Origin: JAWLBM01 sp041687675
GTDB taxonomy: Bacteria > Pseudomonadota > Alphaproteobacteria > Rhizobiales > Pleomorphomonadaceae
Assembly (NCBI GenBank): GCA_041687675.1
Contig: JAWLBM010000016.1
Coordinates: forward strand, 1-64,000
Direction of reading: 5' to 3'
Length of the DNA stretch: 64,000 bases
Shown here: one piece after another, positions 34,970 to 41,778 of the stretch
How the letters are laid out: every line of letters starts with the position of its first letter
Position numbering within the stretch: position 1 is the stretch's first letter
Made by a program: the position numbers and the translations under genes
Notes under the pieces: model-generated
Told to the model about the DNA's origin: nothing
The model's input: only the letters and a program-made list of their open reading frames with translations
Databases searched by the model: none

Positions 34970-35766
34970 CCGCCCTGAAGGCGCTGATCTTCGACGTCGA
35001 CGGCACGATGAGCGAGACCGAGGAGGTCCATCGCCAGGCCTTCAACAGCGCCTTCAAGACCTTCGGCCTGCCCTTCGAGTGGGACCAGGCGCTCTATCGG
35101 GAGCTTCTGTCGGTGAGCGGCGGGCGCGAGCGGATCCTCCACTATGTCCGCGACCGCCAGCCGGCCCATCGCGCCGCGGTCGCGGCGGGGATGGACCGGC
35201 TGCACGCGCTGAAGTCGTCGATCTACTCGCGGATGATCGACGAGCGGATGGCGCGGCTCAGGCCCGGCGTCGAGCGGCTGATCGAGGAGGCCGCCTCGCG
35301 CGGGCTCCGGATCGCCCTCGTCACCACCACCTCGATCGCCAACGCCGAGGCGCTGGTGATCGCCAACCTCGAGCTCGCCGGCCTGGAGATGATCGACGCC
35401 ATCGTCGGCGGCGAGGCGATCCGGAACAGGAAGCCGGCGCCCGACATCTATCTCGCCGCCCTCGACGCGCTGAGGCTGTCGCCGGACCGCTGCATCGCCT
35501 TCGAGGACACCGCCAACGGCCTTGCCGCCGCCACGGCGGCCGGCCTCCGGACCGTGGTGACGCCGAGCGTCTACACCTGGGGCCAGGATTTCAGCGGCGC
35601 CTTCGCGCTCCTCTCGCACCTCGGCGATCCGTTCGAGCCCTACGAGCACCACGCCGGCGCAGGCGAGGCCGATCCGATGGTGACCGTCGCCGCCCTGCAG
35701 CGCTGGGTCGACGACGACGACGACCTCCGCCGCCTGCTCACCATCCACGGCCGCTCGATCTTCTGA
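34966..35766 (+). CDS. cbbY: CbbY-like HAD phosphatase
   Basis: A 266-residue HAD hydrolase of the CbbY type. Motif I is FDVDGTMSETEEVHRQAFNSAF, with the glutamate-rich EVHRxAFN segment that marks CbbY. GGRERILHY in the cap, then VTTTS (motif II), RNRKPAPDIY (motif III) and AFEDTANGLAAATAAG (motif IV) follow. CbbY removes xylulose-1,5-bisphosphate, a misfire inhibitor of RuBisCO. Its presence here is the best evidence that this group descends from a Calvin-cycle operon, although no RuBisCO gene is in the window. Its stop lies only 6 bp from the convergent glycosylase gene. Confidence 0.88.
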   Translation: MTALKALIFDVDGTMSETEEVHRQAFNSAFKTFGLPFEWDQALYRELLSVSGGRERILHYVRDRQPAHRAAVAAGMDRLHALKSSIYSRMIDERMARLRPGVERLIEEAASRGLRIALVTTTSIANAEALVIANLELAGLEMIDAIVGGEAIRNRKPAPDIYLAALDALRLSPDRCIAFEDTANGLAAATAAGLRTVVTPSVYTWGQDFSGAFALLSHLGDPFEPYEHHAGAGEADPMVTVAALQRWVDDDDDLRRLLTIHGRSIF

Positions 35767-35772
35767 ACCCGC

Positions 35773-36339
35773 TCATCGCGGGAAAGGCCGGCTGAGGAAG
35801 CGGGAGCCGGCGAGCCCGAAGCGCCAGGGCAGGTCCGCCGCCCGGCTGATGCCGATCCGCGGCCCGGCCACGATCTCCGCCGGACGTTCCGGGGCCGCCA
35901 GAAGGAACGGCGGCGACAACACATGGCCGCCGTCGTGGTCCCGGGTGACCGCCAGCGCCTCGCAGAGCCGGCCCGGCCCGGCGCAGAGGAGGCGGAGGTC
36001 ATGGAGCCCCCGCCGCGTCCGCATCGCCTCGATCCCGTCGGTCGGCTCCAGCGCGCGGACCAGCACGGCCGCGCCGACGCCCTCCGGGCCGGTGGCGACG
36101 TTGAGGCACCAGTGGATGCCGTAGGAGCGGTAGACGTAGATGGTGCCCGCCGGGCCGAACATCGCCGCGTTGCGGTCCGTCCGGCCGCGGACGCTGTGCG
36201 AGGCGGGGTCGTCCCGGTCGTAGGCCTCGGTCTCGACGACGATGCCGCCGACGCCGTCCACCAGGAGCCGAGCGCCGACGAGGGCGCGGGCGGCTTCGAC
36301 CGGCGAACCGGCGAGGAGCGGGATCGGGAAGGCGGTCAC
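35773..36339 (-). CDS. mpg: DNA-3-methyladenine glycosylase (AAG/MPG type)
   Basis: A 188-residue base-excision repair enzyme of the AAG/MPG family that removes 3-methyladenine and other alkylated purines. Motifs include ARALVGARLL, VETEAYDRDDPASHSVRGRTDRNAAMFGPAGTIYVYRSYGIHWCLNVATGPEG, where the E and Y residues form the catalytic pocket. AAVLVRALEPTDGIEAMRTRR, GPGRLCEALAV and RIGISRAADLPWRFGLAGSRFLSR follow. The length is normal for bacterial members. It is convergent with cbbY and appears to be single-gene; its promoter would be in the repeat-rich gap at 36340 onward. Confidence 0.95.
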   Translation of the reverse strand: MTAFPIPLLAGSPVEAARALVGARLLVDGVGGIVVETEAYDRDDPASHSVRGRTDRNAAMFGPAGTIYVYRSYGIHWCLNVATGPEGVGAAVLVRALEPTDGIEAMRTRRGLHDLRLLCAGPGRLCEALAVTRDHDGGHVLSPPFLLAAPERPAEIVAGPRIGISRAADLPWRFGLAGSRFLSRPFPR

Positions 36340-36538
36340 GTCCGTGCCCTAGCGGGACGTGGCGGCGGCCGTCAAGCGACGCGAACGGAGCCCCTCGGGA
36401 GCCGCGCGGCGCGCTCGGCGGGTGGGGATCGCCCCCCGGATCGCGGCAGGGCTCCGAATCCAGGTTCGTAGCGCAGGTGGCCGAGGAGGCTTGCGAGGGT
36501 GTGATCGGACGATCGCTACCCCGGCCTGCTGCGCCCGT

Positions 36539-36953
36539 TCTCGGCCGTCGGGCAGCCTCAGTGGCCGGGGACCATTCCTTCTCCCCCTCGGGGGAGCCTT
36601 CCTTCTCCCCCTTGGGGGAGAAGGTGCCCCGAAGGGGCGGATGAGGGGGGCGAACCCCTCCGTCCGGGCGAACCCTCCGGCCGGGCGCCCCTCATCCGCC
36701 GGCATTCGCCGGCACCTTCTCCCCGGGAGGGGAGAAGGGGAGCGTGCCCCGCCCGCCGTGCCAGTCTTCTGCCGCGCCAGTCTTCTGCCGTCGGGCGGCC
36801 TCAGTGGCCAGGGAGCTTTCCTTCTCCCCCTCGGGGGAGCCTTCCTTCTCCCCGGGAGGGGAGAAGGGGAGCGCGCCCCGCCCGCCGCGCCGGTCTTCTG
36901 CCGCGCCAGTCTTCTGCCGTCGGGCGACATCGGTGGGCTGGGAGCTTTCCTTT
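36539..36953. repeat. Tandem ~130-bp repeats with nested CTTCTCCCC hairpins
   Basis: Two copies of a unit of about 110-130 bp start near 36718 and 36846, and a partial third copy starts near 36539. Shared parts are CCCCGGGAGGGGAGAAGGGGAG, GCCAGTCTTCTGCCG and GGGAGCTTTCC. CTTCTCCCCC / GGGGGAGAAG stems occur at about 36602-36623. The segment with GGTGCCCCGAAGGGGCGGATGAGG (about 36622-36648) is the well-known dispersed intergenic repeat of rhizobial-type genomes; its inverted partner CCTCATCCGCCGG...GGCACCTTCTCCCC is at about 36689-36725. Confidence 0.8.
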
Positions 36954-37068
36954 GCCGCACGTCCCGATCGTCCTCGATGCGCCCGAAATGCTCCAGAAGC
37001 ACCCGAAGCCGGGACTTCGATCCAAGGTCGTCCTCGTCCATCCCGCTCATGCCGCGCCTCCGAATCAT
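36950..37068 (-). pseudogene. N-terminal remnant of an ISAs1-type transposase
   Basis: The minus-strand frame encodes SRLRVLLEHFGRIEDDRDVRQ, which resembles the start of ISAs1-family transposases (LLEHFxxIxDPRDxRR, the DDE-associated N-terminal domain). Similarity stops at about 36953, where the frame enters the repeat block, so the DDE catalytic domain is missing. The remaining frame to about 36690 or 36349 is repeat sequence and not a gene. Identification rests on about 20 residues. Confidence 0.5.
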
Positions 37069-37376
37069 CTCGGCACTCGGACTCAGCCGATCCGCAACCC
37101 GTCACCCGCTGTCACATGGGTTCGGAGCCCTGCGGATCACGCCTCCCCTTGACCGGCCAATTTTTTTACCGAAAGATCAAGGAAAGAGCGGGCGAGCATG
37201 ATCCGCCGAAGGGGAGGGTGACGACGGCAAGTCCGCGGCGTCCTCGAGGACCAGGGAACAGGCCTCCGGCGCGAGCACGCGGCCGGGGCGGGAACAGCGG
37301 CCGGACCGCGGGCAGGGTCCCGTGCGCCGGAACGCATCGGCGGCCGCGCGGGGCGCGGCCATTGGAGGAGAGCGGC

Positions 37377-38735
37377 ATGTCCACCATCGAGAAGCCGGAC
37401 TCCGGCCCCGACATCGCCTCCGGGCGGCTGTCGCCGGCCGACTACGCGGCGAACTTCACCGACCTGCACCCGCCGCTCGACCCGCACGAGGCGCTGGTCG
37501 AGGCGGACCGGTGCTACTTCTGCTACGACGCGCCCTGCACCATCGCCTGCCCGACGTCGATCGACATCCCGATGTTCATCCGCAAGATCGCCACCGGCAA
37601 CGTCGACGGCGCGGCGGACACGATCTTCAGCGCCAACATCCTCGGCGGCATGTGCGCCCGGGTCTGCCCCACGGAGACGCTCTGCGAGGAGGCCTGCGTG
37701 CGCAACACCGCGGAGGAGAAGCCGGTGCGCATCGGCCTCCTGCAGCGCCATGCGACCGACCACTACATGGCCGGGCACCGCACCTGGGGCTCCCGCAAGC
37801 CGGCGACCGGCCGGCGCGTCGCCGTCGTCGGCGCGGGCCCGGCGGGGCTCGCCTGCGCCCACGGGCTGGCGATGGAGGGGCACGACGTCACCATCTTCGA
37901 GGCGCGCGAGAAGGCCGGCGGCCTCAACGAGCACGGCATCGCCACCTACAAGACGGTGGACGACTTCGCCGCCTACGAGGTCGACTTCGTGACCGGCATC
38001 GGCGGCATCGAGATCCGCAGCGGCACGGCGCTCGGCCGCGACGTCAGGCTGGCCGATCTCCGGCGCGACTACGACGCGGTCTTCCTCGGCCTCGGCCTGC
38101 AGGCGGTGAACGCGCTCGGCCTCGACGGCGAGGCGATCGAGGGCGTCGTCGACGCCGTCGACTGGATCGAGCGCCTGCGCCAGGCGGCGGACAAGTCCAC
38201 GGTGCCGGTCGGCCGGCGCGTCGTCGTCATCGGCGGCGGCATGACCGCGGTGGACGCGGCGGTGCAGGCGAGGAAGCTCGGCGCCCGGGAGGTGGTGATG
38301 GCCTACCGCCGCGGCCCGGAGCAGATGAACGCCAGCGAATACGAGCGCCAGGTCGCCCAGGTGCACGGCGTCACCATCCGCTTCTTCGCCGAGCCGAGGG
38401 CGATCCTCACCTCGAGCGGCCGCCTCGCCGGCGTCGAGTTCGAGACGACGCGCCTCGGCGAGGGCGGCCGGCTGGAGCGGACCGGCGAGCGCTTCATGGT
38501 CGAGGCCGACCAGGTGATGAAGGCGATCGGCCAGGTCTTCGTGCCGGGCCCGGTCGCCGCCGAGGCGCTGGCGCTCGACGGCAACCGCATCCTGGTGGAC
38601 GATGAGGGCCGGACGTCCCTCGACAAGGTCTGGGCCGGCGGCGACTGCGTGCGCGGCGGCGAGGATCTCACCGTCGTCGCGGTCGAGCACGGCAAGCAGG
38701 CCGCCCGCTCGATCCACGCGATGCTCTCCGCCTGA
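37377..38735 (+). CDS. preT: NAD-dependent dihydropyrimidine dehydrogenase subunit PreT
   Basis: A 452-residue subunit of the PreTA complex, which reduces uracil and thymine to the dihydro forms with NADH. The N-terminal Fe-S domain has CYFCYDAPCTIACPTSID (about 44-61) and GGMCARVCPTETLCEEACVR (about 84-103). The FAD site is VAVVGAGPAGLACAHGL (about 145-161) and the NAD site is VVVIGGGMTAVDAA (about 281-294), followed by a GGDCVRGG motif near the end. GGAGGAG precedes the ATG. It lies 12 bp before preA. Dihydropyrimidinase and later pathway genes are not in the window. Confidence 0.95.
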   Translation: MSTIEKPDSGPDIASGRLSPADYAANFTDLHPPLDPHEALVEADRCYFCYDAPCTIACPTSIDIPMFIRKIATGNVDGAADTIFSANILGGMCARVCPTETLCEEACVRNTAEEKPVRIGLLQRHATDHYMAGHRTWGSRKPATGRRVAVVGAGPAGLACAHGLAMEGHDVTIFEAREKAGGLNEHGIATYKTVDDFAAYEVDFVTGIGGIEIRSGTALGRDVRLADLRRDYDAVFLGLGLQAVNALGLDGEAIEGVVDAVDWIERLRQAADKSTVPVGRRVVVIGGGMTAVDAAVQARKLGAREVVMAYRRGPEQMNASEYERQVAQVHGVTIRFFAEPRAILTSSGRLAGVEFETTRLGEGGRLERTGERFMVEADQVMKAIGQVFVPGPVAAEALALDGNRILVDDEGRTSLDKVWAGGDCVRGGEDLTVVAVEHGKQAARSIHAMLSA

Positions 38736-38747
38736 GGAGGTAACACC

Positions 38748-40055
38748 ATGGCCGACCTGCGCACGAACTTCCTCGGCATCAAGTCGCCGAACCCGTTCTG
38801 GCTGGCCTCCGCGCCGCCGACCGACAAGAAGTACAACGTCGTCCGCGCCTTCCAGGCCGGATGGGGCGGCGTCGTCTGGAAGACGCTCGGCGAGGACCCG
38901 CCGATCGTCAACGTCAACGGCCCGCGCTACGGCGCCATCCACGCCGGCGACCGGCGGCTGATCGGCTTCAACAACATCGAGCTGATCACCGACCGCCCGC
39001 TGGAGGCGAACCTCCGCGAGATCGCCGAGACCAAGAAGGAGTGGCCGGACCGGGCGCTCGTCGTCTCGCTGATGGTGCCCTGCGAGGAGAGCAACTGGAC
39101 CGCCATCGTCCGCCGCGTCGAGGAGACCGGCGCCGACGGCATCGAGCTCAACTTCGGCTGCCCGCACGGCATGTCCGAGCGCGGCATGGGCTCGGCGGTG
39201 GGCCAGGTGCCCGAGTACATCGAGATGGTCGCCCGCTGGTGCAAGGCGTCAACGCGCATGCCGGTGATCGTCAAGCTGACGCCGAACATCACCGACATCC
39301 GCTATCCCGCGCGCGCCGCCCACGCGGGCGGGGCGGACGCGGTGTCGCTGATCAACACCATCTCCTCGATCATGGGCGTCGACCTCGACACCTTCGCGCC
39401 GGCCCCCTCGATCGACGGCAAGGGCTCGCACGGCGGCTACTGCGGCCCGGCGGTGAAGCCGGTGGCGCTCAACATGGTCGCCGAGATCGCCCGCGATCCG
39501 GCGACCCGCGGCATGCCGATCTCCGGCATCGGCGGCGTCACCACCTGGAAGGACGCGGCGGAGTTCATCGCGCTCGGCTGCGGCACCGTCCAGGTCTGCA
39601 CCGCGGCGATGACCTACGGCTTCCGCATCGTCCAGGAGATGATCGACGGCCTTTCCGACTGGATGGACAGCAAGGGCTACGCCTCGATCGAGGACTTCCG
39701 CGGGCGGGCGGTGCCGAACGTCACCGACTGGCAGTTCCTCAACCTCAACTACGTCACCAAGGCGCGGATCGACCAGGACCTCTGCATCAAGTGCGGCCGC
39801 TGCCACATCGCCTGCGAGGACACCTCGCACCAGGCGATCACGGCGATGAAGGAGGGGGTGCGCCACTTCGAGGTGATCGACGAGGAGTGCGTCGGCTGCA
39901 ACCTCTGCGTCACGGTCTGCCCGGTGGAGAACTGCATCACCATGGAGCAGCTCACCGCCGGCACCGATCCGCGCACGGGCAAGCCCATCGAGACCACCTA
40001 CGCCAACTGGACCACCCACCCGAACAACCCGATGGCCAAGGTGGCGGCGGAGTAG
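38748..40055 (+). CDS. preA: NAD-dependent dihydropyrimidine dehydrogenase subunit PreA
   Basis: A 435-residue catalytic subunit with an FMN-binding TIM barrel (residues about 1-320). ADLRTNFLGIKSPNPFWLASAPPTDK, ELNFGCPHGMSERGMGSAVGQ and PVIVKLTPNITDI appear in order, with PISGIGGVTTWKDAAEFIALGCGTVQVCTAAM at the phosphate end of the barrel. The C-terminus carries two [4Fe-4S] clusters: CIKCGRCHIACED and CVGCNLCVTVCPVENC. GGAGG lies upstream. It completes the PreTA pyrimidine reductase with the preceding gene. Confidence 0.96.
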   Translation: MADLRTNFLGIKSPNPFWLASAPPTDKKYNVVRAFQAGWGGVVWKTLGEDPPIVNVNGPRYGAIHAGDRRLIGFNNIELITDRPLEANLREIAETKKEWPDRALVVSLMVPCEESNWTAIVRRVEETGADGIELNFGCPHGMSERGMGSAVGQVPEYIEMVARWCKASTRMPVIVKLTPNITDIRYPARAAHAGGADAVSLINTISSIMGVDLDTFAPAPSIDGKGSHGGYCGPAVKPVALNMVAEIARDPATRGMPISGIGGVTTWKDAAEFIALGCGTVQVCTAAMTYGFRIVQEMIDGLSDWMDSKGYASIEDFRGRAVPNVTDWQFLNLNYVTKARIDQDLCIKCGRCHIACEDTSHQAITAMKEGVRHFEVIDEECVGCNLCVTVCPVENCITMEQLTAGTDPRTGKPIETTYANWTTHPNNPMAKVAAE

Positions 40056-40084
40056 GGAGGAACCCCCGGCGGACGCCCCCGCGC

Positions 40085-40110
40085 GACGTCCCGGCGAAAG
40101 CCGGGACGTC
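40085..40110. repeat. Palindromic repeat after preA
   Basis: GACGTCCCGGC, loop GAAA, GCCGGGACGTC: a perfect 11-bp stem 30 bp past the preA stop. It is a variant of the ATCCCGGC/GCCGGGAT family. It could slow decay or terminate transcription, but has no T-run. Confidence 0.8.
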
Positions 40111-40167
40111 AGCCGTCGAGGCCACCCGCGTACCCCCTGGATTATCGTCCCGGCGAAGGCCCCGATC

Positions 40168-40254
40168 GTCATCCCGGCGAAAGCCGGGATCCAGAAAACC
40201 GTTCCGAGTCAATGCCTTGAGGCCGCACTGGATCCCGGCTTCCGCCGGGATGAC
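40168..40254. repeat. Inverted pair of 27-bp palindromic elements
   Basis: One element (40168-40194, core ATCCCGGC-GAAA-GCCGGGAT) and its inverted copy (40228-40254, core ATCCCGGC-TTCC-GCCGGGAT) flank 33 bp of unique sequence, so the pair can fold into one long hairpin. A degenerate copy is at 40147-40166. Layout is like REP doublets (BIME-type). The whole preA-to-RES gap (40056-40349) holds no gene. Confidence 0.85.
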
Positions 40255-40349
40255 GGCGAGTGTGCTGGGACGACGTCGCGTGATGGCGTGGACCGTGACG
40301 CCGTCCCTTGGACCGGGACGATACGCGGCGGATCACGGTCGGGCGGGCC

Positions 40350-41021
40350 TCACGGCAGCCGGCGGACCTCGATCCGCCGTTCCCCGGCGAGAGCCGTGAT
40401 CTCGAGGTGTTCGGCCTGGACCACGTCCAGGATGTTCCGCGGCCGGTAGGCGGCGACGCAGTCGCCGCCGGCGCGGCGGACGCTCGGGTAGAGCAGGCCG
40501 GCAAGCTGCGAGGCGCGGACCTCCTCGCCGAGGGCCTGCGAGGCCGCGTAGCTGTCCGGGGCGAGCACCTCGGCCATGTCGGCCCGGCCGCGGATGTCGA
40601 GGTGGTCGCCGGCGAGCGCCGCGGAATAGGCGCGGAAGGTGCGGGACATCGCCGGCGCGGCGCGGGCGACCGCCTCGCGGCGGAGGTGGTGGCCCACCTC
40701 GGCCGCCGCCGTGGCGAGGTCGCCGGCGGCGTACCAGGCGCCGAGGTCCGGCCCGTTGAAGCGGGCGCCGCCGGGCGCCACGTGGAGGAAGGACGCCATC
40801 ACCACGCTGCTGTTCGGGCGGCCGTGGACCCATTCCTCGCGCGGCAGCCGCCCGATCCGCTCCGCGACCAGCCGGTCGTTGGTCCAGCCGGCGAGTTCCA
40901 TCACCGCGGCGAGGTCGGCCGCGGTGGCGACGGTGTCGAACAGGCCGATCGGCGGGAAGCGGGAGGGGATCAGCCGGTGGCTCGGCCGCGGGGCCGGCGC
41001 GAGCGGCGCGTCCGGGATCAC
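40350..41021 (-). CDS. RES-domain toxin (NAD+ phosphorylase type)
   Basis: A 223-residue RES-domain protein. RES toxins of type II systems degrade NAD+ by phosphorolysis. Expected features are present: an Arg near the start of the domain (HRLIPSR, R16), the ARFNGPDLGAWYAAGDLATAAAEVGHH segment with E108, and the C-terminal LLYPSVRRAGGDCVAAYRP (S180). The GTG start at 41021 overlaps the antitoxin stop (GTGA), so translation is coupled in antitoxin-first order. It is the second gene of the operon; the 3' side runs into palindromic repeats. Confidence 0.88.
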   Translation of the reverse strand: MIPDAPLAPAPRPSHRLIPSRFPPIGLFDTVATAADLAAVMELAGWTNDRLVAERIGRLPREEWVHGRPNSSVVMASFLHVAPGGARFNGPDLGAWYAAGDLATAAAEVGHHLRREAVARAAPAMSRTFRAYSAALAGDHLDIRGRADMAEVLAPDSYAASQALGEEVRASQLAGLLYPSVRRAGGDCVAAYRPRNILDVVQAEHLEITALAGERRIEVRRLP

Positions 41022-41539
41022 CGGAACACCAGTTCGTCGTCGCCGTAGGGGCGGAAGTCCCGGTCTGCGGCGTTCGGCTCCATGTAGAGGCCGCCGCGGG
41101 CGGCGTCGAGGAAGCGGCGCACGGTGAGAAGCCCGTCCTGGGTGCCGGCGGTGACGAGCGCCATCGGCGGCTGGCCGCCGAACACGGTGGCGCCGTGCGG
41201 CGCCTTCAGCCAGGCGACGCCCTCCCGCTCGTCGGCGAACAGCACCGCGAGCGCCTGGTGGATGCCGAGCACCGCGGAGATCCGGGTGAGGACGTCGAAG
41301 TCGAGCGTCACCGTCCCGTGCGCGCGGGCCTGCCGGCACCAGCCATGATAGGTCGACCGGGCCGGGAAGCCGAGGACGCGCAGCCGCTCCTCCTCCCTGA
41401 GCCCCCACAGGTCGGCGATGGCGAGGAAGGTGCGCAGCGCCGGCGCGCTCAGCTGCCGCCGGGTCTCGGGCGAGAAACGCCCGTCGTCCAGCCTGTCGGG
41501 ACCGGGATCGATGGCGGGCGCGCGGCGCGGGGCGGGCAT
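41018..41539 (-). CDS. MbcA/ParS/Xre-type antitoxin
   Basis: A 173-residue protein of the Xre/MbcA/ParS antitoxin family, which neutralises RES toxins and represses its own operon. An N-terminal Xre-like helical DNA-binding part (ALRTFLAIADLWGLREEERLRVLGFPARSTYHGWCRQA) is followed by a DUF2384-type toxin-binding domain (LTRISAVLGIHQALAVLFADEREGVAWLKAPHGATVFGGQPPMALVTAGTQDGLLTVRRFLDAARGG). AGGAGA precedes the ATG. It is divergent from smc and overlaps the toxin start by 4 bp. Confidence 0.88.
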   Translation of the reverse strand: MPAPRRAPAIDPGPDRLDDGRFSPETRRQLSAPALRTFLAIADLWGLREEERLRVLGFPARSTYHGWCRQARAHGTVTLDFDVLTRISAVLGIHQALAVLFADEREGVAWLKAPHGATVFGGQPPMALVTAGTQDGLLTVRRFLDAARGGLYMEPNAADRDFRPYGDDELVFR

Positions 41540-41552
41540 GACGGTCTCCTGT

Positions 41553-41566
41553 GTCCAGATCTGAAC
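41553..41566. promoter_or_regulatory. Candidate autoregulatory operator of the RES antitoxin operon
   Basis: GTCCAGATCTGAAC is a 14-bp palindrome with one symmetric mismatch, overlapping the -10 hexamer of the operon promoter. Xre-type antitoxins usually bind such palindromes to repress themselves; that this one is bound is inference. Confidence 0.5.
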
Positions 41567-41592
41567 ATAGTGCGGATACGGACTTCAGGCAA
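41564..41592 (-). promoter_or_regulatory. Promoter of the antitoxin-toxin operon
   Basis: On the minus strand TTGCCT (41592-41587), 17 bp, then TATGTT (41569-41564), 25 bp before the antitoxin ATG. Spacing is ideal and both hexamers are good. The short leader fits the antitoxin ribosome site. On the other strand, a TATGAT at 41732-41737 is the best -10 for smc, without a clear -35. Confidence 0.65.
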
Positions 41593-41778
41593 GGCGCGAC
41601 CGCCGCGAACGGCGGATCTCCCGTCCAGGGCCGGGCCCGTTGGTGCGCGCGGCACGGCACAGCCGGATATCCCCGAAAAAGGGAGTTCCGGCGGCGACCA
41701 GCCCTTGTAGTCGCCCGCGGGCCGGTCGCAATATGATGTGTCGGCGTTCGCCGATGTCCTTGCCACCCGGACCGCCAG

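Larger units (their letters stand above)
36340..37376. other. 1-kb gap rich in repeats, with a transposase remnant
   Basis: No intact gene is supported. Left to right it holds unique GC-rich DNA (36340-36538), nested hairpins and tandem copies (36539-36953), a probable ISAs1-type transposase N-terminal remnant (36950-37068, minus strand), and about 300 bp before preT. In the last part TTGACC (37149-37154), 17 bp and AAAGAT could be a weak promoter for preT. Confidence 0.6.

Noticed and set aside
36349..37105. One or two minus-strand protein genes in the repeat-rich gap
   Set aside because: Apart from about 20 residues resembling a transposase start, the frames are translations of tandem repeats and hairpins. 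I annotate only a remnant.
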